Shown here: positions 22,876 to 33,945 of the stretch, one piece after another | How positions within the stretch are numbered: the stretch's first letter is position 1 | Layout: each line of letters starts with the position of its first letter | Assembly: GCA_963921825.1 (NCBI GenBank) | Contig: OY997594.1 | Span: 9,181,001-9,245,000 of the forward strand | Direction: 5' to 3' | DNA length: 64,000 bases | Origin: Erodium maritimum | Taxonomy: Eukaryota > Streptophyta > Magnoliopsida > Geraniales > Geraniaceae | Translations under genes and position numbers: made by a program | Notes under the pieces: generated by a model | Told to the model about the DNA's origin: nothing | The model's database searches: none | What the model saw: the letters and a program-made list of their open reading frames with translations, nothing else

Positions 22876-23167
22876 GAGCACCCACAGTCGTGGGCGGTAA
22901 GCCGCTGGCGAGGAGAAACCGCCGGCGAGGAGGAGGCGGGGAGCTGGCGAGGAAGAGGCGAGGAGGGCTGGCTGGGAGCTTATAACCGGCACTTATCGCT
23001 GTCGGGGAGCAAAAGTGTGAAGAAAATGGGCAATTATCGCTGGCGGGGAGCAATTACCATTGTAGCTCGCTGGCTGAGAGTACTGGCTGTAAGCCAAACA
23101 AAATAATTTTTTATTCTCCTCGTCAGCACCATCTCACCAGTTGCCGGTGAGATGATTGTGGATGCTC
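22876..23167. mobile_element. PIF/Harbinger-type MITE, 292 bp
   Basis: Left end GAGCACCCACAGTCG and right end GATTGTGGATGCTC are inverted repeats, flanked by TAA on both sides (22873-22875 and 23168-23170), the target duplication typical of PIF/Harbinger elements. The interior is GC-rich with GGCGAGGAGG repeats and contains no transposase. It is a plain non-autonomous DNA transposon. Confidence 0.72.
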
Positions 23168-23170
23168 TAA

Positions 23171-23630
23171 GGAATTTATTGGATGTCACAATATAGTAAT
23201 ATTTTAAAATTGACAAAATTTCCTCTATCCTGTGCATTGAGAAAAAAGCGAGCTTTCACTAGTCATGAACGTCTATTGTCAAACACGGCCGACACCAGCC
23301 AGTAACCAGGCACTTTTTCTTCTTCATTTTTATACATCTAAGTCAAGAGTATTTTATTGTTTTTGAAAAAATTATCACTGTTATGTCGGAAAATATGGTA
23401 GAGGATGAAACATCGCACTCATATTTAAGAATAGTAAACTAAAACAAATATAAAAGAAAGTGATTAGGCCACCCACACAAGTGTGAAGCTGATTAATAGT
23501 TAATTATTTGTTAATTATCTACTAATTCTGTTTAATGATGAGGTTATAAATCGGAAATACTACAAATACATACTCTTAAATTGGTATGTTTAACTGATAT
23601 TTATTCTTAATTTTTTTAACTGATACAAAC
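23171..23630. other. AT-rich intergenic stretch
   Basis: Nothing recognised. Confidence 0.5.
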
Positions 23631-23631
23631 T

Positions 23632-25101
23632 CTGAAGTTATAACTCGTAACCAGAAACCCTTCCGTCAAATTTTCCATTTATAACCTGTTAATTTTTTTT
23701 CTGAAATACCCTCAACTACTACTCAAATTTACATCTCTACCCTTCTAACCCTAAACTTAATTCATTTTTAAATAAAATCAAATAAAGATTAATTAATTAT
23801 TAATTATATAACAATTGTTTTAACTATCTTCAATCAACCTAAACATCAATACTAACCTAAACATCATTAATTAATTAACTAATTAATTCTAATGCTTCAA
23901 TGCTAACCTAAAAACCATTATTTTTTTTATCAGAGAGAAAGAAATGCATTAAAAAAGAAAGTGTGGGTCCTGGAATAGAAACCACAACATTCAAAACCAT
24001 CGTTCCTCTCTCTCTTATCTCTTCGTCTCCAACATCAAACCCTCGCGTCGCACCTCCGACCTCCGTGGAGCTTCACTGACCCTAGTTACGACAACGAGCT
24101 TCACGGGCGGCGCCCTCCTCATCTCATCTTCGTCGTCACGCTGTCGGTGCAGATATGGAGTTGTGCGTCTTCTTCGACGATGCTCGTCTAGGTCGAGCAA
24201 GGAGCTCGGCCGTGAGACAAGTTGTCGGCCGCCGCCCTCACCCTACCATCGAACCCTGCCCTCTTCTCCTCAGGGAAGCCCAGACGAAGCTCGTGATGCG
24301 AATCGTTCCATCGTCACGCCTTTACCCAGAAGCTCCGAAAATTTGGACATGCAAGACGCGTATTCGATAGAAGAAGATGAACCAGTCCAGAACCACTGTT
24401 CCAGATCTTCAACCCAGTTTCATCTGATTTTTTATTTCACCCGAATTTCAAAATTAGGGATTTCATCTGATTTCAATTTTAATTTGTTCTTTTTTTGTTT
24501 CAATTTCATATGAATTATGCAGATATGTTTGAATGTTCTTTAGAACCATATGTGTTGATTGTGAGATTTAGAGGTGGAGTTGAATGTTCTCGAGATTAGA
24601 ATGTTCTCTATTCATCGTGTTCATGTGATTTTTTGGATTCAAAATTTTACTGAATCTATAAATTTTCAGTCATGTTCAATCCTTTTAGAAAAAGAAATAC
24701 GAAAATATTTTTAGTCATGTCTAATCATGTCTTTAAATAAATATTATAATAAATTTGAAATCATATTCAATCATGTTTTTAAATGAATATTATAAGAAAT
24801 TCTATAAATTATTAGAAAAAAGAAAAACATAATAATTATATATTAATTATGTAATTTAAAAATAAATGTGAAAATATTTTCAATATTTATAAAAATATAA
24901 ATTTCAAAAGGAAATGAAAAAAAGAAAAAAAAATTAATGGTCATTTTATATATAATTAAATATAAAATTATATTTTTATTTAAATCTAAAGGGTTAAATG
25001 TTAATTTGGGTATCTAAGAGCATTTGGGTATTTAAAAAAAAAAACAGAATATGGAAGGAAAAGTGGACAAAATGGCTTTCTGGTTACGAGTTGTAACTTC
25101 A
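23632..25101. mobile_element. Putative 1.5-kb DNA transposon with inverted ends
   Basis: CTGAAGTTATAACTCGTAAC at the left (about 23632) reappears inverted as GTTACGAGTTGTAACTTCAG at the right (about 25082-25101). Weaker similarity continues inward (CCAGAAACCC and its partner). The interior has a GC-rich stretch (24000-24370) without transposase and a long AT-rich tract. Long inverted ends would suit a Mutator-like non-autonomous element, but exact termini and target duplication could not be fixed. Confidence 0.45.
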
Positions 25102-25353
25102 GGCTTAGTTGTCTAGTTAAAGTTATCAGACCTCAAAAAATCGTTGTTCGACTATTTCATTGCACAAATAATTTCTTACATAAGAGAGAAATCACGAGGT
25201 TGGGAAGAAGACAATGGGGTGGAGTTTGTGGGAGAAATAATGCATGAAGGGTTTTAAACGATTTAAATTTCGTTAAAAATAATTCTACTGCAAAATGGAG
25301 AATATGTCGCACTTATGACCTTAGGCTGGTCAAAAGGTTGTGCAGATTCGTCA

Positions 25354-25358
25354 CGCAC
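25354..25358. repeat. Target-site duplication CGCAC (left; right copy 33941-33945)
   Basis: Identical pentamers lie directly outside the two LTR termini (TGATACGG at the left, CTGTACCA at the right). Confidence 0.85.
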
Positions 25359-25792
25359 TGATACGGTCCCGGTTACGCGATCGGGTTATGGCTCCTTGGT
25401 AGTCGGAATGGGGGTTGTTGCTGCTTCCTTTTGCCGACGACGTTAGTGGACGTCGACGACCTATGGTGGCTGTTGGAGTGTCCGTTTGAGTGAGAGAACA
25501 CAAGATCTTAAGATACTAAATTAATTACACTAAACTAATTGGGAATAAATTCATTGTTGTCTTTATTTTTCATTCCAGGCTCTTTAAATAGGCTATGAAT
25601 TCGGCCAAACTAAGAAAAGATGTGGATATCATGGCATCCCATGATTCAAGCCACTCCTAATCAACTCTATTTAGGGAATTAAAATAACAAGATAATTAAT
25701 ATAACTACTAGATAATAATATAACTACTAGATAATATTCCTTAATTTTAGTCCACTTCTCTGCCACTCTTCTTGTTAGTGGGCTCTGTAACA
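25359..25792 (-). repeat. 3' LTR of the gag-only Gypsy element
   Basis: 434 bp, TGATACGGTCCCGG to GGGCTCTGTAACA on the plus strand. It contains a TATA-like block (minus-strand CCTATTTAAAGAGCC, about 25580). A purine tract on the minus strand (GGAAGGGGTGGGTAC, about 25793-25807) abuts it as the polypurine tract. Confidence 0.87.
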
Positions 25793-25853
25793 GTACCCAC
25801 CCCTTCCAAACAACGCTTGACCGCAAGCATCATTGACATGGTTATCCTTCACC

Positions 25854-26166
25854 TTATTCGTCATCTTCATCTTCGTGGATTTCCAGCCAAAATAGTCGTT
25901 TACAACGGTGTCCCGTCCCGTATTTCTCATCACAGTTGTAACATAGCCCTTTTGTAGTTCGCTCGGCCTTTTCTTCTCGTGAAAATTTTCGAAAATATGG
26001 TGTTCGTGGAGGCTCGGAACGTTCTGGATTCTGGTTTTTCCATCTCTCGGTGTTGCGTGTTGTCATGCCATCATTCTGTTCTCGGGAGTGCTTTTTCTCA
26101 TAAACTCAGGCAAGATGCATTGCAGTTAGAATGTCCGTGGGTCTCTGCACTTCCACGTCAATCTAC
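25854..26166 (-). pseudogene. Gypsy gag, C-terminal part with zinc knuckle
   Basis: The minus-strand reading shows the end of a retrotransposon gag domain (VQRPTDILTAMHLA) and a knuckle CYNCDEKYGTGHRC with the CX2CX4HX4C spacing, then an acidic end (EIHEDEDDE) just before the polypurine tract. Fossil piece of the gag-only element. Confidence 0.8.
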
Positions 26167-26530
26167 ATAAGTGACTCATTTCGTCCCAATCCCCTTCTCA
26201 ATGGGTCCTTGATTCTGGTGCCACAGATCACATGACAGGTAACCCTAAATTAGTTGACACTTTTAAGCCTCGTACTTCATATTCTTCTGTAAGTTTAGCC
26301 AATGGTTCTCAGTGCCCTGTTCTTGGGACTGGGACGGTCCACCTCACACCATCCATTTCTCTACCTTCGGTCTTAAGCTTACCTGGATTCTCGTTTAATT
26401 TAATGTCCATCAGTAAAGTTACTCGTGCTCTAAATTGTTGTGTCTCATTTTATCCTGATCATTGTCTGTTTCAGGATCTGTTGACGAAGCGGATTATTGG
26501 TGAAGGACATGAGTCGGGGGGCTTTACATC

Positions 26531-29224
26531 ATGAATACCGAGAAACCCGCTCCACCAATCGCCTGTTCAGCCTCCTTAACCATATTTGAAGCCCATTGTC
26601 GCTCTGGCCATCCATCTCTTCCAATCTTGAAGAAGCTTTATCCCCAGTTTGAGAAGGTACAATCTTTCGATTGTGAAGCATGTCGGTTTGCTAAGCATCA
26701 TCGTCTCCCCTCTACTCCTCGAGTCAAGAACAGAGTCAGCTCTCCTTTTGCATTAATCCATTCTGATGTTTGGGGTCCGTCACCTGTAGTGTCTAAAACT
26801 GGGGTTCGGTATTTTGTTTCTTTTGTGGATGATTTTTCCCGAACTACTTGGATTTATTTCATGAAAAATCGTTCTGAGTTATTTTCTCATTTTACTGCCT
26901 TTTGTGCTGAAATACAAACTCAGTTTGGTTCTAATGTTCGTATTTTGAGAAGTGATAATGCCAAAGAATACTTTTCTGAGCCATTCACTACTTACATGGC
27001 CCAGAATGGTATCCTTCATGAATCATCTTGTGTTGATACCCCGTCTCAAAATGGAGTTGCTGAAAGAAAGAATAGACATCTTCTTGAAACTGCAAGAGCA
27101 CTTTTATTTCAGACTCATGTACCAAAATGTTTTTGGGCTGATGCTGTTTCAACTGCATGTTTTCTCATCAATCGTATGCCTTCATCTGTCCTTCAAGGTG
27201 ACATCCCATATCAAGTCTTATTTCCCACCAAACCTCTTTTTCCTATTACCCCTCGTATCTTTGGGAGTACATGTTTTGTTCGTGATGTTCGTCCTACTCG
27301 TACAAAATTAGATCCTAAGTCTGTTAAGTGTGTTTTCTTGGGGTATTCTCGGGTTCAGAAGGGTTACCGTTGCTATTGTCCTGATCTTCATCGATACCTT
27401 GTCTCCATTGATGTCACCTTTATGGAACATTGTCCTTTCTTTTATTCAGCAATTCCTCACACTCCAAGACAGGGGGAGACCGATGACTTGCTAGTCTACC
27501 ACATCTCTCATCGAGAACCGATTGTACCAGCACCTCCTGTTTTACAACCCACCACCACGCCCACACCATCTGTTATTCCGGACCTACCACCACCACCACC
27601 ACCACTGCCTATCCGTTACATTTATTCCCATCGTCCAGCACCTCCCGCCGCATGCCCGGAGCCGAGTTCCTCTTCGCCACCAGATCCTGACGACCTCCCC
27701 ATTGCCCTCCGCAAAGGTAAGCGACAATGTACGTATCCTATCTCTTCCTTTGTGTCATATGATCAATTGTCTCCTTCATCATGTTCCTTCATAGCCTCTA
27801 TTGATTCAGTCTCAATTCCCAAAACTGTTAATGAGGCACTATCCCATCTTGGCTGGCGTTCAGCGATGATAGAAGAAATGAGTGCACTGGATGCGAATGG
27901 TACTTGGCAGTTGATCCCGTTGCCTCCCGGGAAGAAGGCTATTGGTTGTAAGTGGGTGTTTGCTGTTAAATTTAACTCTGATGGCTCTGTTGCCCGCCTT
28001 AAAGCTCGACTCGTGGCCAAAGGCTTTGCTCAAACTTATGGAGTGGATTACTCTGATACTTTCTCCCCTGTGGCTAAGCTAACCTCTGTGCGATTGTTTA
28101 TCTCTTTGGAAGCCACTTATGATTGGCCTTTATACCAACTGGATATCAAAAATGCTTTCTTGCACGGGGACTTGAATGAGGAAGTTTATATGGAGCAACC
28201 TCCTGGTTTTGTTGCTCAGGGGGAGTGTGGATTGGTATGTCACATTCGGAAATCTTTATATGGTCTCAAACAGAGTCCTCGAGCTTGGTTTGGAAAGTTT
28301 AGCCAAGCAGTTGAACAGTTTGGAATGAGCAAGAGCAAGTCCGATCATTCTGTGTTTTACAATAAATCTCCTGCAGGTGTCATTCTTCTAGTCGTATATG
28401 TGGATGAAATTGTGATCACTGGCAGCGATAACTTGGGCATCTCATCTTTGAAGTCTTTTCTCCACAACCAGTTTAATACCAAAGACTTGGGAGTCTTGAA
28501 GTACTTTCTGGGAGTAGAAGTATCAAGAAGCAAGAAGGGCATATTCTTATCTCAGAGAAAATATGTGCTGGATTTGTTGTCAGAAACTGGGAAGCTTGGA
28601 GTCAAGCCATGTTCGGCCCCGTTACCCCAAAATATGCAACTCGTAAAAGAAGGAGAACTATTTGAGAATCCAGAGAGGTACAGAAGAATTGTGGGGAAAC
28701 TGAACTATCTTACAGTAACTCGGCCTGATATTGCATACTCAGTAAGCATTGTAAGTCAGTTTATGTCCTCCCCTACTGTTGAACATTGGACTGCTCTTGA
28801 ACATATTTTGGCATATCTAAAAGGAGCTCCAGGACGTGGTTTACTCTACCAGAATCATAATCATACTCATATAGAATGCTTCACAGATGCAGATTGGGCA
28901 GGATCCAAAATTGATCGGCGATCCACGTCGGGATATTGTGTGTTTGTGGGAGGAAATTTAGTCTCATGGAGAAGTAAGAAACAAAATGTTGTCTCACGCT
29001 CTAGTGCAGAATCAGAGTATAGAGCCATGGCTCAATCTGTTGCTGAGAAAATGTGGATCTATCAACTACTTTCAGAACTCGGTCTCAAAATCTCCATGCC
29101 AGCAAAATTATGGTGTGATAATCAAGCTGCTATTCATATTGCCTCAAATCCCGTATTTCATGAACGAACCAAGCATATCGAGATTGACTGTCATTTCGTC
29201 CTGAAAAGCTTCAGCAGAATTTGA
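26531..29224 (+). CDS. Copia polyprotein segment (integrase, reverse transcriptase, RNase H)
   Basis: A long open frame (897 codons) with domains in Copia order. A gag-pre-integrase tail with the HCRSGHPS and [10 protein letters not shown] zinc-binding segment comes first. The integrase core follows ([56 protein letters not shown]), then a Pro-rich spacer. Reverse transcriptase comes next ([46 protein letters not shown]), then RNase H ([40 protein letters not shown]). The upstream protease portion lies at about 26190-26530. It belongs to a fossil element; I do not assign a lineage. Confidence 0.85.
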   Translation: MNTEKPAPPIACSASLTIFEAHCRSGHPSLPILKKLYPQFEKVQSFDCEACRFAKHHRLPSTPRVKNRVSSPFALIHSDVWGPSPVVSKTGVRYFVSFVDDFSRTTWIYFMKNRSELFSHFTAFCAEIQTQFGSNVRILRSDNAKEYFSEPFTTYMAQNGILHESSCVDTPSQNGVAERKNRHLLETARALLFQTHVPKCFWADAVSTACFLINRMPSSVLQGDIPYQVLFPTKPLFPITPRIFGSTCFVRDVRPTRTKLDPKSVKCVFLGYSRVQKGYRCYCPDLHRYLVSIDVTFMEHCPFFYSAIPHTPRQGETDDLLVYHISHREPIVPAPPVLQPTTTPTPSVIPDLPPPPPPLPIRYIYSHRPAPPAACPEPSSSSPPDPDDLPIALRKGKRQCTYPISSFVSYDQLSPSSCSFIASIDSVSIPKTVNEALSHLGWRSAMIEEMSALDANGTWQLIPLPPGKKAIGCKWVFAVKFNSDGSVARLKARLVAKGFAQTYGVDYSDTFSPVAKLTSVRLFISLEATYDWPLYQLDIKNAFLHGDLNEEVYMEQPPGFVAQGECGLVCHIRKSLYGLKQSPRAWFGKFSQAVEQFGMSKSKSDHSVFYNKSPAGVILLVVYVDEIVITGSDNLGISSLKSFLHNQFNTKDLGVLKYFLGVEVSRSKKGIFLSQRKYVLDLLSETGKLGVKPCSAPLPQNMQLVKEGELFENPERYRRIVGKLNYLTVTRPDIAYSVSIVSQFMSSPTVEHWTALEHILAYLKGAPGRGLLYQNHNHTHIECFTDADWAGSKIDRRSTSGYCVFVGGNLVSWRSKKQNVVSRSSAESEYRAMAQSVAEKMWIYQLLSELGLKISMPAKLWCDNQAAIHIASNPVFHERTKHIEIDCHFVLKSFSRI

Positions 29225-29356
29225 TTACTACCGCGTATGTGAAGACCGGAGATCAATTAGGAGATATGTTCACCAAAGCACTTCCGGGTACTCGAGTTGA
29301 TTATCTTTGTAACAAGTTGGGCATGATTAACATCTATGCATCAGCTTGAGGGGGAG

Positions 29357-29521
29357 TGTAATAAATATGGGAGACTAAGGGTCACCCATTAATAGGCCTA
29401 GAAGTCTAAGAGTCTCCTACTACCATTAGTGGGGTAGTGGAAGAGTCATCTATTTGTGTATATATATGTAGTACCCTTGTACATTCATTTCAATGTGAAT
29501 AAGAACATTTTCTTATTGCAA
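29357..29521 (+). repeat. 3' LTR of the Copia element, about 165 bp
   Basis: It begins TGTAATAAATATGGGAG directly after the polypurine tract and ends about TTCTTATTGCAACA at the junction with Gypsy gag. A TATA-like TATATATATG lies at about 29459-29468. The end is uncertain by a few bases because it overlaps gag sequence. Confidence 0.65.
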
Positions 29522-30052
29522 CAAGAACAAAGCGATTTCTTGCTCCGGTGTTAGTTGCGGCAATTGAGTAGACAATTGTTCAAACTGGCTTTGGTATTGT
29601 TCAACGGACCCAGTTTGACTTAGTTTTGCCAACTCGCCCAATCTATTCCCCCGTAACGGAGCACCGAAACGGAGGTTGCAACAGTGTTTGAACACTCCCC
29701 ACGGCAGCCGGGGAAGTTCTCTCTGTAGCTTCATAAACCAAAGTTGAGCAACAGATTCAAGATGAAATGAAGCAACAAGTACCTTTTCCTCTTCTGGTGT
29801 TCTTTGGTGGAGAAAGAACCCTTCACATCGATTAATCCAAAGAAGCGGGTCAATGTTGCCATCGAATCGCGGAAAGTCCATTCTTGGTACTCCCCCTCCG
29901 AGTTCTACATATCCCGGCATCATTCGGGGGGCTTGTTGTTCCGACATCCGAGCGGGGTCTGGTGTTCGGGGGCTTGTATTCATCCCATAGGGGATTTGCC
30001 TTTCTTGGACGCGGATGCCCTCCTCGGTGCCGACCACGGTGGGGCCCTATGG
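29513..30052 (-). pseudogene. Gypsy gag, central part (retrotransposon gag domain)
   Basis: The minus-strand reading contains the classic plant gag block: MDFPRFDGNIDPLLWINRCE, then AQLWFMKLQRE, then SVEQYQSQFEQL. This is the nucleocapsid/capsid-like domain of Ty3/Gypsy elements. It is bounded at 29513 by the Copia insertion and at 30053 by the solo LTR. Confidence 0.85.
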
Positions 30053-30057
30053 GGCAA

Positions 30058-33000
30058 TGTGAAGACCACTTCGATAAGAAGAGTTAATCGGTTTAATCTT
30101 ATTCGATCGGAACGTCGAGGTTGAGTTTTGGGTCAGTTTTTGGTAAACGGCAAGATTCAAATTCGTTTTAAATTTTAGTTCGTTTTAAAAATAATAATAA
30201 TAAAAAAGTCTTATTTCAAAAAAAAAAGAAAAAAAAAGAGGGGGGGTAAAGTGTTGGACCTGACCAGACCCGAAGGCCCGGCCAAGCCAAGCCACCCCAC
30301 CCTTTTGGGGCGTGAAGCCCATTTGTCTACTGAAGCCCGTTTGTCGGGGAGGGGTATTTATACCCATTTTAGGGTTTCGATCAGCGTCCTTCTCTCTTCT
30401 TCTTCATACACGAAGTCGGCCTCTCTCTCTCCCTACTCGTCCACCTCGCCTCTCTCTCATTTCTCGCACCAGACCCCTCCCTCTCACCTCCCTCCCGATC
30501 TCTCCCACCACTCTCCCCCCTTCCCGTGCGTTCTGTCTCCCTCGGAGGCGTCAGAAGGGGGCATCGCCAGAGGTTGCTAAGGGACAACGCCCCGGGGTTC
30601 ACCAAACCCACCGTCCGCGTCGGGTTTGCCGACGAAGGATACGCGTCGACGCCGCCACGCCACCGGAGAGGCCTACAGAGCCAGGGGCACCGCAGCTCCG
30701 TCGAGATCCCCGCCATCGCCTTTCTTCTTCGTACGGTGAGCACCACCGTGAGGTTCAGCCGGTACTGCCATACCGGTAGCCGGCCGGACTCAAACCCGAA
30801 AACCTCCTTTCTTCTACCCTTGTTTTCTTTCGTGCGTTTCTGGATATGTGTAGTGTGGAAACAAGTTTTTGTTTGGGGATCTGAACGGTGTTGAATTTAA
30901 TTTGGAAAATTTATTTGAAACTGTATTTTGGATTTGAAACCGGGCTTTGTGAAACAAAAGGAACTGATTTGAAGCCTAATCCGAGATTTGAATTTAAAAA
31001 GAGAACTTAATTTGAAATAAAAACGGGTTGTTTCGAAGAGAACGGGTTTTTGGAACTGTGAGCAGAATCTGTTGAAGTTTTGGGACTGATGTTTAAAATC
31101 AGGAACTTTGGTTAAAATGGACGTTAAATCGGACCTTGAACGGAATAAAAGTGGAACGGCGAAACGGTACACCGGGATTGTGCCATGAAACATGTACCTC
31201 GGGAATCGTGCCACGAAACATGTGCCTCGAGATGTGTGCATTGGGACCGTGCCTCGGGAAACGTGCACCGGTTTCGGTGCTTGGGTGCTCGAACCCGATT
31301 CGTCGTAATCCTGCTTTTAGCCCGCTCGAGTCTAAAAGACAACTTTTGAACTTAAATCGAAACCGTCGTAACCTTTAAATTAATTTGGGAACCGCTTTTA
31401 ATTGTGGCTTTCGTTTGAAATTAGAGTCCGGCTTCGATCGAAGAGAAGACCAGAGTTAAACCCAGACGCGGACTTCGCCCTAGAAGACGGTGTTGGCCCG
31501 GTCGTCAACAGCTAGGAGGCGCTGCTGTGGTATCGTCTTGAGGTAGGGAAAGTAGCGATTACCGATTTAATTACGGAAAGTTACTAGTATGCATGCTAGG
31601 AATTAATAAAACCGGAAAGATCTTAGTTTGGCATGTAGGATGCGAACAATTAGCGTAAACGTATGAACTGTGAGCATTTACGTGTTCGGTCTTGGGAGTT
31701 GTTGTGTTGGTAGAACCGGGCCACGTCGCGCCCGTAGGAATTTTGTGCTGAATGTATCTGTGTATGCCTTTGATGCTTGATCGGTTAATAAACAACGAAC
31801 ACGAAAACGAGTAGAATTGACTAGAGAACGCATGATCAGTGATTTGAGTGTTTTTCCCTATTTTACTTGATATGTTGGATTGGGACTGCTTGGGGATACC
31901 GGTTAAGCCGGTGGGGTTACCACGTTGAACGTGGGGTCGGTAAGTGATGGTAAGTACGTGACGGTTTGAGTGTGCTTAAGGATTCAATAAGGTTCTTGCT
32001 CGATGTTTCATGATTGTGATTGTGTGCGGGCATGTGCGTCGTGTTTGTTCTGTGGCATTTCGATGCGTGATTGTTATTTTGTTGTGTGTTCCTTGAGGAT
32101 GGTATTCCGGTTGAGATTGGGCCTACGGATCGTGTTTTGGGCCCACGGGTCGTGTTTTGGGCCGACGGGCCACAATATGGTTGGGGCCTACGGGTCGTGT
32201 TGCATAGGGCCGACGGGTCGGAGCCGACGGGTCGGAGCCGACGGGCCACATCATATCCTCTTGCATATGGCCGACGGGCCACATCATATCATATTGCATA
32301 GGACCGACGGGCCAAATCATAGCATAGTGGGCCTATGGGTCGTGGTTGGGCCTGAGGGTCGTGTTGGGCCTACGGGTCGTGATGGGCACTGGGTGCCGTG
32401 TTTCAACCTCGATGATCTATGGTCCTTTGGAGACGTTTCCTAGAGTCCCGACGAATGCGTCCTTGTAAGGACGTCTCCGCATTCTTGACGTTATACGTCT
32501 TTGTGACGTTATGCGCCTCCTCTGGATCGAGAGGTAGTCCGATGGATACTTGACCTACCGTTTGATATGATGATGTCGGGTTGTGTACAGTCGGCGGAGT
32601 TCAAGGATTGTAGTACGGGATGTGTGTGCTGATGGCTTCTGTGTTTTGATACGTTTGTTGTTTGGTTAGTGATTATTGCACGAGAGTTGTCGGTTTGTGT
32701 GTTTTGGTAAATTGGCTATGAACCCCGATCGGTAGTTAGTCGTGCTGTACTAGTATGCCCTAATTGGACGGTTACTCGTGGTGGTGAGCCTATATTCGTT
32801 ACCTTAACTACTTTCTCTACTGGACGAAAGCTCACCCCTTACATTGTTGATTTTCAGGTGTTGAGCGGGATTTGTACTAGCATGACATAGCTGAGCTTGA
32901 GAGCTTGCGCGGGTCTTGTCTAGTCGGTCTAGTAACGTGCATCTATTTTGAACCGAATTTTTTGTATACTGGGTTTTGTGAGCTGTTAACTTTTTCAATT

Positions 33001-33108
33001 GATTTATTATCACTTTTGAAAATTTATTCTTCGTAATTTTTACCGAGTTCATTTATTATTTTAAGTGCACGTCTCGAATCCGGTCAAAACCGGATTTGGG
33101 GCGTGACA
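30058..33108 (+). mobile_element. Solo LTR, 3051 bp, inserted in the Gypsy gag
   Basis: TGTGAAGACCACTTCG at the left and GATTTGGGGCGTGACA at the right, flanked by GGCAA at 30053-30057 and 33109-33113. No PBS or internal region follows. It is closely related to the LTR at 11315-14386, with shared start, subrepeat array and 3' blocks. It entered the gag of the element at 25359-33940 and later lost its internal part by LTR recombination. Confidence 0.9.
32120..32395. repeat. GGGCCGACGGGYC subrepeat array within the solo LTR
   Basis: Degenerate units of 'gggcctacgg gtcgtgtt' and 'ggagccgacg ggccacatca', the same kind as at 13440-13715 in the related LTR but with fewer units. Confidence 0.7.
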
Positions 33109-33113
33109 GGCAA

Positions 33114-33330
33114 GGTTTGCAGCGCTGGTTTCTGCTCTACTCAGCTGCAACGAAGTGGTGAGGAGTTCCACCTGAGCTGCCAAGCGTGCATCTGCTTCTG
33201 CTCGTCGTGCCTCTTCTTCTCGACGGCGGGATTCATCTGCTTGCCTCCGTGCTTCAGCTGCTGCCTGGTCCTCGCGATATGACCTAAGAAAGTCCTCGAA
33301 CTGCTCTTGTAATGTACGATTTTCTGCCAT
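33114..33330 (-). pseudogene. Gypsy gag, N-terminal coiled-coil part
   Basis: Minus-strand start MAENRTLQEQFEDFLRSYRE, then an Ala/Arg/Glu-rich heptad-like stretch (EEEARRAEADARLAAQVELL), typical of gag N-termini. It ends at the solo-LTR target duplication GGCAA. Confidence 0.75.
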
Positions 33331-33506
33331 AACAACCAGCTCTGATACCACGTTGATACGGTCCCTGTTACGCGATCGGGTTATGGCTCCTTGGTAGTCG
33401 GAATGGGAGCTGCTGCCTGATCCTCGCGATATGACCTAAGAAAGTCCTTGAACTGCTCTTGTAATGTACGATTTTCTGGCATAACAACCAGGCTCTGATA
33501 CCACGT
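33261..33506 (-). repeat. 152-bp tandem duplication around the PBS and gag start
   Basis: CTGCCTGGTCCTCGCGATAT at 33261 recurs as CTGCCTGATCCTCGCGATAT at 33413. Between them lie a second PBS-like block (33339-33350) and about 50 bp of LTR end (TGATACGGTCC from 33354). A piece spanning LTR end, PBS and gag start is therefore present twice. Confidence 0.8.
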
Positions 33507-33940
33507 TGATACGGTCCCGGTTACGCGATCGGGTTATGGCTCCTTGGTAGTCGGAATGGGGGCTGCTGCTGCTTCCTTTTATCGGTGACGTTAACGGATG
33601 TCGACGACCTATGGTGGCTGTTGAAGTGTTCGTTTGGGTGAGAGAACACAAGATCTTAAGATACTAAATTAATTATACTAAGCTAATTGAGAATAAATTC
33701 ATTGTTTTCTTCATTTCCCATTCCAGGCTCTTTAAATAGGTTGTGAATTCTGCCAAACTAAGAAAAGATGTGGAGATCATGACATCCCATGATTCAAGCC
33801 ACTCCTAATCAACTCTATTTAGGAAATTAAAATAACAAGATAATTAATATAACTACTTGATAATAATATAAGTACTAGATAATATTCCTTAATTTTTGCC
33901 CACTTCTCTGCTACTCTTCCTGTTAGTGGGATCTGTACCA
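33507..33940 (-). repeat. 5' LTR of the gag-only Gypsy element
   Basis: 434 bp, colinear with 25359-25792 without length change. The minus-strand PBS TGGTATCAGAGCC lies at 33491-33503 immediately inside it. Confidence 0.87.
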
Positions 33941-33945
33941 CGCAC

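Larger units (their letters stand above)
26175..29521 (+). mobile_element. Copia element inserted in the Gypsy gag, no 5' LTR seen
   Basis: Copia order is clear on the plus strand: protease (DSGATDHMTG at about 26213), gag-pre-integrase, integrase, reverse transcriptase, RNase H, polypurine tract GAGGGGGAG (29348-29356), then an LTR starting TGTAATAAATATGGGAG. The left boundary abuts Gypsy gag sequence; neither a 5' LTR nor a Copia gag was found. The right boundary also abuts gag. Fossil, incomplete. Its position inside the gag-only element makes it younger than that insertion. Confidence 0.82.
25359..33940 (-). mobile_element. Gag-only Gypsy element with 434-bp LTRs, carrying two nested insertions
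   Basis: Direct LTRs at 25359-25792 and 33507-33940 are both 434 bp. The 5-bp repeat CGCAC flanks the whole (25354-25358 and 33941-33945). On the minus strand the order is 5' LTR, PBS, gag, polypurine tract, 3' LTR; I see no pol. Gag lies in three pieces because a Copia copy (about 26175-29521) and a solo LTR (30058-33108) sit inside it. A hand alignment of the LTRs gives roughly 33 differences in 434 positions, mostly transitions, implying an insertion some millions of years old. The layout resembles the TR-GAG class of non-autonomous plant elements. Fossil, broken. Confidence 0.85.

Noticed and set aside
24155-24513. Two overlapping frames (71 and 116 codons) in the inverted-end element
   Set aside because: Mutually exclusive frames without domain signatures; kept only as a possible captured fragment in the findings.
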